Assembly (NCBI GenBank): GCA_934180065.1
Contig: CAKPRA010000058.1
Span: 1 to 8,143, forward strand
Length of the DNA stretch: 8,143 nt
Source of the DNA: an uncultured Clostridia bacterium
GTDB taxonomy: Bacteria > Bacillota > Clostridia > TANB77 > CAG-508
Direction of reading: 5' to 3'
The notes below the pieces were generated by a model. The model saw nothing but the letters and a program-made list of their open reading frames with translations. It made no database searches and was not told the DNA's origin. The translations under genes and the position numbers were made by a program. Below are positions 1-5,942 of the stretch, in pieces. Every line of letters begins with the position of its first letter. Positions within the stretch are counted from its first letter, which is position 1.

Positions 1-23
1 TAATTATTAGGAAAGGAAAGAAA

Positions 24-1496
24 ATGTTATTAAATGATGTACTGCAAGCTACTGACAATTATTTAAACTCTAAAACTAAAACAGAAAGAAAAAAAATAGG
101 ACAATTTTTTACATCAAAAGAAACTGCTTTGTTCATGGCAAATTTAAGCAAATGTCAAAAAGAAAACATTAAAGTTTTAGATGCTGGAGCTGGAAGTGGA
201 ATATTAAGTATTGCTCTATTAGAACAATTGAATAATAATGATAAAATAAAAAATATAGAAATAGATTTATATGAAAATGATGAGCAGATTGTTAAGTTAT
301 TAGAAGATAATATGCAAAAAGCAAAATTAAAAATAGAAAAGTTACAAAAATATAATATAATAAAAGAAAATTTTATAACTAAAAATAAAGATAATTATAA
401 TAAAATATATGATATTGTGATAAGCAATCCACCATATAAAAAAATTGGCAAAAATGATATTGAAGCAACTATAATGGAAAATGTTATATATGGACAACCT
501 AATATGTATTTTTTATTTATGGCTATGGCAGAGAGATTACTTAAAGTTGATGGAGAATTAATATTTATTGTACCTAGATCATGGACTTCGGGTACTTATT
601 TTAAGAAGTTTAGAGAAGTTTTTTTAAATAATGTTAAATTAACCAATATACACCTTTTTGTAAGTAGAGATAAGGTTTTTAATAAAGAAAATGTATTACA
701 AGAAACAATGATTTTGAGAGCTTTAAAAACAAACAAAGAGCAAAAAGATATTATAGTTACTCAATCATATAGCAATGATGATTTTGACAATATAAGCACA
801 TATAATATTGATTATAATATTTGTGTGGAAAAAGAAAATGAAAGATACGTTTATTTACCATTAGATAGCAATGACATTAATGTATTGAAAACAATAAATG
901 GTTTTAATACTAAATTACAGGATATAGGTTTAAAATTAAAAACAGGGTTAACAGTTGATTTTAGAAATGAAGAATATTTAGAAAAGAATGCATCTAATAA
1001 TAATGTTCCTTTACTATCTTCAATTCATTTTAAAAATGGTGTAATTAAATTTCCAAGTAATGAAGATGAAGCTCAATATATTAGAAAAGATAATAGAGCT
1101 TTATTGCAAAAGAATACTAATTATTTACTTATAAAAAGATTTAGTAGTAAAGAAGAAAAAAGAAGAATACAACCAGCAATGTTTTTTAAAAATGATTTTG
1201 AAGAGTATGATTTTATATCAACTGAAAATCATGTTAATTTTATCGGAAGTATTGACAATAAGGAATTAGAAAAAGACTTAATTTATGGTCTTTATGGAAT
1301 TTATAATAGTACATTATATGATAAATATTATAGGATTCTTAATGGTTCAACACAGGTAAATGCTACTGAAATTAATAATATTCCTATTCCAAAAGAAAAT
1401 CTTATAGAAGAAATTGGAAAGAAATTGCAAACAAAAGAAAATATTACAACAGAAATATGTGATAGTATTTTATTGGAGGCGATAAGTAATGAGTAA
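24..1496 (+). CDS. Type II N6-adenine DNA methyltransferase, BsuBI/PstI-type (gamma class)
   Basis: Transfers a methyl group from S-adenosylmethionine to N6 of adenine in the site cut by the partner endonuclease. The 490-residue protein shows the gamma-class order: a motif X-like segment GQFFTSKETALFMANL (residues 26-41), the SAM-binding loop VLDAGAGSGI (51-60), and the catalytic NPPY at 135-138 (ISNPPYKK). A long C-terminal half (about 200-490) should hold target recognition. The length matches BsuBI/PstI methyltransferases, which are about 500 residues. The ATG at 24 follows a purine-rich AAAGG at 12-16 with suitable spacing. The last codons overlap the endonuclease ATG by 8 nt, so the two are co-transcribed and probably translationally coupled. 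Specificity is inferred only from the partner: CTGCAG with methylation of adenine. I saw no CTGCAG in the window, but few would be expected at this base composition. The promoter lies upstream of the window. Confidence 0.93.
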   Translation: MLLNDVLQATDNYLNSKTKTERKKIGQFFTSKETALFMANLSKCQKENIKVLDAGAGSGILSIALLEQLNNNDKIKNIEIDLYENDEQIVKLLEDNMQKAKLKIEKLQKYNIIKENFITKNKDNYNKIYDIVISNPPYKKIGKNDIEATIMENVIYGQPNMYFLFMAMAERLLKVDGELIFIVPRSWTSGTYFKKFREVFLNNVKLTNIHLFVSRDKVFNKENVLQETMILRALKTNKEQKDIIVTQSYSNDDFDNISTYNIDYNICVEKENERYVYLPLDSNDINVLKTINGFNTKLQDIGLKLKTGLTVDFRNEEYLEKNASNNNVPLLSSIHFKNGVIKFPSNEDEAQYIRKDNRALLQKNTNYLLIKRFSSKEEKRRIQPAMFFKNDFEEYDFISTENHVNFIGSIDNKELEKDLIYGLYGIYNSTLYDKYYRILNGSTQVNATEINNIPIPKENLIEEIGKKLQTKENITTEICDSILLEAISNE

Positions 1497-2409
1497 ATTA
1501 GAACAGGCAAAAGATATATTAGAAAAAATAGGAATGCCAAAAGCACAGCAAGCTGATTTATGTGCATATACTTTGTTAGCTTTGCTAAATATAAAAGAAA
1601 AATCAAAATGGAATACAGCAACAAATGAATACATAAGGATTCATGATATAATGGAATTTATAAAGCAAAATTATGGAGTTGCTTATGCTGAAAATAGTAG
1701 AGAAACTTTTAGAAAACAAGCTATGCATCATTTTAGAATTGCAGCTTTAATAGAAGACAATTTAAAAGCAACTAACAGTCCAAATTATAGATATAGAATA
1801 ACAATTGAGGCATTGAATTTAATAAAGAAATATGGAACTAAAGATTGGAATAAGGAATTAGCTAAATATTTAAAAAATCACGAGAAATTAATTAGTATAT
1901 ATGAAAATAAAAGAAACTTAACAAAGATTCCAGTTAAAATTAATGGGAAAAATTTTGAATTTAGTACAGGAAAGCATAATGAATTGCAAAAAGCCATAAT
2001 AGAAGAATTTGCACCTAGATTTGCACAAAATAGTATTGTTCTCTATGTTGGAGATACTAAAGATAAAGATTTGTATAAAGATGTAGAATTACTGGAGAAA
2101 TTAAAAATATCAATGGGTGATCACGAAAAATTACCAGATGTTATTTTATACCAAAAAGAAAAAAAGTGGATATACTTTATTGAAGCTGTTACAAGTGTTG
2201 GACCTATAAGTCCAAAGAGAATTGTTGAAATTACTGATATGACAAAAGATTGTAAATTAGGAAAGATATATGTTACAGCATTTCTTGACATGAAAACATT
2301 TAAAAAATTTACTGAACAATTAGCATGGGAAACAGAAGTGTGGTTGAGTGAAATGCCAGATCACATGATACATTTAAACGGAGATAAATTCATGGGACCA
2401 AGAAATTAA
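1489..2409 (+). CDS. BsuBI/PstI-family type II restriction endonuclease
   Basis: Cleaves unmethylated double-stranded DNA. Relatives BsuBI and PstI recognise CTGCAG, and I infer the same site here. At 306 residues it is close to the family length of about 315-325. The N-terminal half (1-150) is helical and fits the recognition/helical domain. The C-terminal half carries the family signature: YVGDTKDK at 186-193, LPDVILY at 215-221, then FIEAVTSVGPISPKR at 230-244, ending HMIHLNGDKFMGPR at 292-305. D217 and E232 are the likely metal-binding residues of a PD-(D/E)xK-like nuclease. The EAV in place of ExK is what I recall as usual for this family rather than a defect. ATG at 1489 is preceded by GGAGG at 1475-1479 inside the methyltransferase gene. 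Producing methyltransferase first and endonuclease second is a safe order for entry into a new host. No separate controller (C) protein is visible in the window. The gene looks intact. Confidence 0.93.
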   Translation: MSKLEQAKDILEKIGMPKAQQADLCAYTLLALLNIKEKSKWNTATNEYIRIHDIMEFIKQNYGVAYAENSRETFRKQAMHHFRIAALIEDNLKATNSPNYRYRITIEALNLIKKYGTKDWNKELAKYLKNHEKLISIYENKRNLTKIPVKINGKNFEFSTGKHNELQKAIIEEFAPRFAQNSIVLYVGDTKDKDLYKDVELLEKLKISMGDHEKLPDVILYQKEKKWIYFIEAVTSVGPISPKRIVEITDMTKDCKLGKIYVTAFLDMKTFKKFTEQLAWETEVWLSEMPDHMIHLNGDKFMGPRN

Positions 2410-2420
2410 AAACAAGATTT

Positions 2421-2448
2421 AGAAGGAGTTTTGACTTCTTCTTTTTTT
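2421..2448 (+). terminator. Intrinsic terminator after the restriction operon
   Basis: AGAAGGAG (2421-2428) pairs with CTTCTTCT (2435-2442) over 8 bp with one G-T, leaving a TTTTGA loop, followed directly by T to 2448. It lies 11 nt after the endonuclease stop. The Shine-Dalgarno of the next gene starts only 5 nt beyond the T tract, so no separate promoter fits between them. The left arm itself looks like a Shine-Dalgarno site, but no useful start follows it. Confidence 0.75.
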
Positions 2449-2450
2449 GA

Positions 2451-3077
2451 TTGGAGGAAAAGAAAATTTATAACGAAAGTAAATTAGATGAAGTATTTTT
2501 ATCATACGATAAAATATTATATAGGTTAAATATAAAAAACATAAAAACAAAAGATAATAAAGAAATAACACATAAAGATTTGAGAAAAGCTATAACAGTT
2601 ATGCAACGAAAACATAAAAATTGTAGGTGGAAAAGTGAAAAAATCAGAAGTAGAAATTTTTATATTCTTATTGAAGGCTATTATTGGTTAATCAATGTAT
2701 ATTTCAATAGCAATATGAAGTTAATTGATGCAGATATATATTTTTTTGAAGAATTAATAAAACAATATGAAGAAATATTAAAATTAGAATCTAAAAATTT
2801 ATTTGACAAAGATATGAAAATGCAAGAGTTAGTAATTTACTTTAATAAAAAATATGAAACAGTTGAAAAAGCAATTTGGAAAATGATAAAGGTTCATAGT
2901 AATTATAGATATGTTGTAAATAATGAATATGTTATTACTAAAGAAGGTATAGAGTGGCTTTGCAAAAATTGTTTTAAGCAAAAGTATTTAGAAGTATTAG
3001 AAAGTTATAAAATGAATCTAACAGAAGAATTTATTAGAGCTGGCTATATATATGATAATTTTTTTCATAAAAATTAA
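2451..3077 (+). CDS. Unrecognised protein with two similar tandem domains
   Basis: I do not recognise the family. The 208-residue product is rich in Lys, Glu, Tyr and Asn, with no signal peptide or membrane segment, so it is probably cytoplasmic. It appears to be built from two copies of one unit. Around residues 46-85, KAI..M...HKN.R precedes FYILIEGYYWLINVYF. Around 140-175, KAI.KM..VHSNYR precedes YVITKEGIEWLCKNCF. Each is followed by a helical stretch with similar spacing (EELIKQYEEIL and YLEVLESYKMNL). The shape (helices, then Y.I..EG..WL) is compatible with winged-helix units, which is inference. The start is uncertain. TTG 2451 is the first standard start but overlaps the Shine-Dalgarno GGAGG at 2453-2457. 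That site is instead 8 nt upstream of an in-frame ATT at 2466 (203-residue product). The next ATG (residue 51) would remove part of the first repeat. The gene sits between the restriction terminator and the promoter of the mobilisation block. Confidence 0.72.
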   Translation: MEEKKIYNESKLDEVFLSYDKILYRLNIKNIKTKDNKEITHKDLRKAITVMQRKHKNCRWKSEKIRSRNFYILIEGYYWLINVYFNSNMKLIDADIYFFEELIKQYEEILKLESKNLFDKDMKMQELVIYFNKKYETVEKAIWKMIKVHSNYRYVVNNEYVITKEGIEWLCKNCFKQKYLEVLESYKMNLTEEFIRAGYIYDNFFHKN

Positions 3078-3086
3078 AAAAGGGCG

Positions 3087-3115
3087 CTGACAAATAGCTA
3101 AAAATACGTTATAAC
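3087..3115 (+). promoter_or_regulatory. Predicted sigma-A promoter for the mobilisation block
   Basis: A -35 hexamer CTGACA (3087-3092) and a -10 hexamer TATAAC (3110-3115) are separated by 17 nt, each five of six to consensus. The predicted transcription start is near 3122, about 50 nt before the ATG at 3172. The -10 lies inside a 12-bp perfect palindrome, so a protein bound there would block RNA polymerase. This is the only convincing promoter seen upstream of the small genes, mobC and the relaxase. Confidence 0.55.
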
Positions 3116-3150
3116 GTTATCATAATCGATTATATATAGCATATATGCTA
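3106..3150. repeat. Cluster of perfect palindromes, candidate operators
   Basis: Three separate perfect palindromes stand in a row: ACGTTATAACGT (3106-3117), ATAATCGATTAT (3122-3133) and TAGCATATATGCTA (3137-3150). A fourth, ATAACGTTAT (3111-3120), overlaps the first. The first two overlap because ACGTTAT is repeated with an 8-nt period (3106-3112 and 3114-3120). The first covers the -10 hexamer and the others lie around or just after the predicted transcription start. Their sequences differ from each other, so either several dimeric proteins bind or only some are functional. AT-rich DNA forms short palindromes by chance, but 12, 12 and 14 bp within 45 bp is more than I would expect. Confidence 0.5.
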
Positions 3151-3171
3151 AAGTTTAGAAGGAGGATAAAA

Positions 3172-3441
3172 ATGGTTGATAAGAAATCTGTTAGAGAATT
3201 GTTTAAGGCGATTGAAGAACAATTTAATTTTGACCTTGTAGAATTAGATAAGTATAAAGAAGTTGTAAATCGCAGAAGGAATAAATCAGATCTTATTGAA
3301 AATTCAGTTAGTAAACAAGATTTTGATTTGATACAAGAATATTTTGAGATAGAAAACGAAGCCTCATCAATTGAAATGGAAGAGGCTTTTGTAAGAGGAT
3401 TTTCGACAGCATATCAATTACTTATAGATTCATTGATATAA
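3172..3441 (+). CDS. Small acidic DUF6809-like protein
   Basis: An 89-residue, mainly helical, charged protein with no membrane segment. Its C-terminal part (EYFEIENEASSIEMEEAFVRGFSTAYQLL, read in pieces) has the pattern E...S.E.E.AF..GF..A..LL, which I associate with DUF6809, a family of small proteins of unknown function in mobile elements of Bacillota. This assignment is from memory of the pattern and is tentative. ATG at 3172 is chosen because AAGGAGGA at 3159-3166 sits at good spacing. An upstream in-frame ATG at 3145 has no ribosome site and falls inside the 14-bp palindrome. It is the first gene after the predicted promoter, so it may be the most strongly expressed of the block. The following gene begins about 15-30 nt downstream. 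Confidence 0.75.
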   Translation: MVDKKSVRELFKAIEEQFNFDLVELDKYKEVVNRRRNKSDLIENSVSKQDFDLIQEYFEIENEASSIEMEEAFVRGFSTAYQLLIDSLI

Positions 3442-3471
3442 CTGGAGGTGTTTTAAATTAATAACATTGAA

Positions 3472-3786
3472 ATGAGAATAAATACAGTTAATAAAATACT
3501 AAAATTTCTAAAACTAGATTTATTAAATGATGAAGAAAAACAAGTTATATACGAGATAGCAAAAGCTACTAAAAAAACAGATTTACAAAAAAGAAGATTC
3601 TATATGGTATATAATGTTGGACCAAATGCAAAAGAACATAATACATATAAAAAAGTAGCAAGTTTTTATGAGTGTTCAACTGGAGCAATAAGAAGTTCAG
3701 TAATGAATGTTGTTGTAGCTTTATATCATTTACCAGATGATAAATTTAGTGTTTTAGAAAATATACTTAATAAGTATGAAAAATAA
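3472..3786 (+). CDS. Small HTH protein resembling sigma-70 region 4
   Basis: A 104-residue protein with a likely helix-turn-helix at about 58-80: TYKKVASFYECSTGAIRSSV fits the form 'T..+vA..y.cs..aIR.sv'. It is preceded by a basic helix, KKTDLQKRRFYMVYNVG (34-50). This arrangement resembles sigma-70 region 4 or sigma-like regulators coded on Bacillota mobile elements. No region 2 is present, so it is more likely a small DNA-binding regulator than a full sigma factor. The start is doubtful. ATG 3472 has no Shine-Dalgarno, whereas GGAGG at 3444-3448 lies 8 nt before an in-frame ATT at 3457, which would add MNNIE in front of the listed start. It shares the operon with mobC and the relaxase and is a candidate for binding the palindromes near 3106-3150, which is inference. 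Confidence 0.78.
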   Translation: MRINTVNKILKFLKLDLLNDEEKQVIYEIAKATKKTDLQKRRFYMVYNVGPNAKEHNTYKKVASFYECSTGAIRSSVMNVVVALYHLPDDKFSVLENILNKYEK

Positions 3787-3802
3787 TAATATTATTAGAA
3801 TT

Positions 3803-3831
3803 AGAGCTTAGATAAAACTAGGCTCTTTTTT
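3803..3831 (+). terminator. Intrinsic terminator between the HTH gene and mobC
   Basis: AGAGCTTAG (3803-3811) pairs with CTAGGCTCT (3818-3826) over 9 bp with one T-G, loop ATAAAA, and T to 3831. The ribosome site of mobC starts at about 3835, so mobC can only be transcribed by read-through of this hairpin or from an unseen promoter. It closely resembles the hairpin at 5882-5913. Confidence 0.75.
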
Positions 3832-3847
3832 GTTAGGAAGTGAGAAT

Positions 3848-4255
3848 TTGAATTTTAATACAAAGGAAAGAAGAAAAAGTATTAAGGTTATAGTTTCAGA
3901 TGAAGAAAGAAGTTTAATAGAGGCAAAAGCAAATTTTTATGGATATAGGACAATTGCAGGTTATATTAGAGATACAGCTATATATGAAAAGGTTACTAAT
4001 GTTGATTTAAAAAGTAAAAATGAATTATATGAGGCTTATAGTAATAATACAAAAGAGTTAAAGAAAATTGCAAAAGAATTTAGACATTTTAGCAAATATG
4101 CAACTCAAATTTCGCAGGAAGATATGAAAAATATTTCTATTGCAATGTTTACTATATTAAAAAAGCAAAAACAAATGTTACAATTTATTGAAAATAAATT
4201 AGATATTGATATTTGGCAAGAAATAAATAAAAAGGATCATATAGATTGCCAGTAA
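3848..4255 (+). CDS. mobC: MobC-like mobilisation accessory protein (relaxosome)
   Basis: MobC-type proteins bind the transfer origin and help the relaxase open and nick it. The 135-residue product begins with a basic segment and a beta strand, SIKVIVSDEE (11-20). Two helices follow (about 18-31 and 35-48, ...TIAGYIRDTAI), the ribbon-helix-helix layout typical of MobC/MbeC proteins. The rest is helical, with KELKKIAKEF (69-78) and a C-terminal helix ILKKQKQMLQFIENKLDI (103-120). TTG 3848 is chosen as start because AGGAAG at 3835-3840 lies 7 nt upstream. A longer in-frame TTG at 3830 sits in the terminator T tract without a ribosome site. The 3' end overlaps the relaxase start by 10 nt, the coupling usual for mobC-relaxase pairs. 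The family call rests on fold pattern plus position and is quite secure because of the neighbour. Confidence 0.85.
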   Translation: MNFNTKERRKSIKVIVSDEERSLIEAKANFYGYRTIAGYIRDTAIYEKVTNVDLKSKNELYEAYSNNTKELKKIAKEFRHFSKYATQISQEDMKNISIAMFTILKKQKQMLQFIENKLDIDIWQEINKKDHIDCQ

Positions 4256-5877
4256 CAAAAAGAGAGGCACATTATGGTTCGCCTAAAGAATTAATAAATT
4301 ATATATTAGATGAAAAACACGATGGCGAAAAAGTAGGTCAAGTATCATCAATAAATTGTAATCCAGAGACAGCATTGTTAGAATTTAGAGATATACAAAG
4401 AAAATACAATATGAAGGGAAGTAGAGTAGCATATCATATAATACAAAGTTTTTCTCCTAAAGATGATATAACAGAAGAACAGGCCAATGAAATTGGAAAA
4501 AGATTGTGTGAAGAATTGTATCCAGATTATCAATGTATAATTTCAACACATATAGACAAAGGACATATACATAATCACATCTGCTTGAATGCTATAAGTT
4601 TAGATGGTAAAAAACTAGAAGATAGGCTTTCAAATGAAAAAGAAGGCTTATATGGACTTAGTGATACAAGTGATAAAATTGCAGCTGAATATGGCTGTTT
4701 TATTATGCCTAGAAAAACATATTTGAAATCTAAAACAAAGGATTATTATCATCAATATAAAGAGCAAAGTTGGAAAGAAAAAATAAAAGAAGATATAGAA
4801 GGAATATTACCAAAATGTGATTCATTAGAAGAATTTTTAGATGAATTATCAATTGCTGGTTATGAAGTAAGAAGGGGGAAAAATCTATCAGTTAAATGTA
4901 TAGGAATGGAACGATTTGCAAGATTAAATACAATTCATAGTAGTTTAAGCACAAGTATTCTATATAAGTATTTCAAAAATAAAGATAATATAAATCTAAC
5001 TGAAATTGATTTTGATGAAAATAATTTTAATGTAGATATGTTATCAAAAATAGTGGAATCTAAAACTGCAATTGAAAAAAGTAGTATTCAAACAGAAGGA
5101 AGGAAATATAGCGAATATCAAAAAACACGTTATCAGGAAATTAAAAGATTTTATAATTTAAAGCAACAACTGGAGTATTTAGATAAATATAATATAAAGT
5201 CTTTTGACGATATTGAAAAGCAAATAGAATTTAAACGATCAGAAATAAAATCTAAAAATATAACCTTAAAGAAAAATAAAAAGAAATATGATGCAATATT
5301 AGAAAGAACAGAAAAAGCACAGGATTATATTAGACTTTACAAAGTCTATGAGTATGCTAGAAGTTATCAAGAACAAGATCCAAAGTATGTAATGCCAAAA
5401 GAAGTAGAAATATTTTTGGATTTGCAAAATGAATTACAAATAAATTCATTAGATGAAGCTAGAAGTTTAATAAAATCTACAAGACAAGAAAGAATTGATA
5501 TAAACAAAACTAAAAAAGAAATACTAGATTTACAAAGAGAGTTAAATCATTTAGACACAATAAAAGAAGAAAAGCTAATACAAAGTGGTTTGTTTATATA
5601 TAATATAAAATTTGGTGGTAATCACATAGATTATAAAAAATCTAAAGATGATATATATTGCATTATATTGCCTTATACAAAAGAAAGAATATATATACCA
5701 AAGAAATATACTACATTTAATGAGAAATATCAGTATTATACTTTATTTTTGGTAGATGACAAAGAATACGAGTTGTATGATGAAAATGATAATAAAATTC
5801 AAAGTATAACTGGTAAAGATTTAGAAGAACACGTTATGGAAAAGAAAAAAGAAATAGATAAATTGTATAGTTATTAA
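4246..5877 (+). CDS. Relaxase / mobilisation nuclease (PF03432 type, MOBP-like)
   Basis: Nicks one strand at the transfer origin, stays covalently bound to the 5' end through a tyrosine and pilots the strand into the recipient. In the N-terminal nuclease domain (1 to about 240), GSPKELINYILDEKHDG (11-27) contains the probable catalytic Tyr19. VAYHIIQSFSP (61-71) is the second conserved block. THIDKGHIHNHICLN (101-115) is the metal-binding histidine motif (H102, H107, H109, H111). Residues about 290-445 are strongly charged and helical, probably coiled coil. About 446-530 looks beta-rich (GLFIYNIKFGG, IYCIILPY, YTLFLVDDKEYELY), a C-terminal domain I cannot name. TTG 4246 is used: AAAGGA at 4231-4236 is 9 nt upstream and the gene overlaps mobC. 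At 543 residues it looks complete. No VirD4 coupling protein or T4SS gene is visible, so transfer would depend on functions coded elsewhere. Confidence 0.93.
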   Translation: MPVTKREAHYGSPKELINYILDEKHDGEKVGQVSSINCNPETALLEFRDIQRKYNMKGSRVAYHIIQSFSPKDDITEEQANEIGKRLCEELYPDYQCIISTHIDKGHIHNHICLNAISLDGKKLEDRLSNEKEGLYGLSDTSDKIAAEYGCFIMPRKTYLKSKTKDYYHQYKEQSWKEKIKEDIEGILPKCDSLEEFLDELSIAGYEVRRGKNLSVKCIGMERFARLNTIHSSLSTSILYKYFKNKDNINLTEIDFDENNFNVDMLSKIVESKTAIEKSSIQTEGRKYSEYQKTRYQEIKRFYNLKQQLEYLDKYNIKSFDDIEKQIEFKRSEIKSKNITLKKNKKKYDAILERTEKAQDYIRLYKVYEYARSYQEQDPKYVMPKEVEIFLDLQNELQINSLDEARSLIKSTRQERIDINKTKKEILDLQRELNHLDTIKEEKLIQSGLFIYNIKFGGNHIDYKKSKDDIYCIILPYTKERIYIPKKYTTFNEKYQYYTLFLVDDKEYELYDENDNKIQSITGKDLEEHVMEKKKEIDKLYSY

Positions 5878-5881
5878 AATT

Positions 5882-5913
5882 AGGGCTTAAGAGTAATCTT
5901 GGGCTCTTTTTTT
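5882..5913 (+). terminator. Intrinsic terminator between the relaxase and cytosine methyltransferase genes
   Basis: AGGGCTTAAGA (5882-5892) pairs with TCTTGGGCTCT (5897-5907) over 11 bp with three G-T pairs, loop GTAA, then seven T (5907-5913). Only 17 nt separate the T tract from the ribosome site of the next gene, and no promoter is evident there. The start (TTAGGGCTTA), the end (GGCTCTTTTTTT) and the following GTT match the hairpin at 3803-3831, suggesting a shared origin. Confidence 0.75.
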
Positions 5914-5942
5914 GTTGCAATTTACAAAAGAGGAGGGATTAA

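Noticed and set aside
1328..1624. Reverse-strand open frame of 98 codons across the methyltransferase-endonuclease junction
   Set aside because: It is the complement of two well supported genes, its product is a low-complexity hydrophobic translation of AT-rich codons, and it has no ribosome site of its own.
2447..2474. Promoter-like TTGATT - 16 nt - TATAAC
   Set aside because: Transcription would start near 2481, after the ribosome site and every good start of the gene at 2451-3077. The hexamers lie in the T tract and first codons and are probably chance.
3784..3797. Perfect 14-bp palindrome TAATAATATTATTA overlapping the stop codon of the HTH gene
   Set aside because: It consists only of A and T with a three-base period, and such palindromes arise easily in this composition. 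It gives no stable hairpin.
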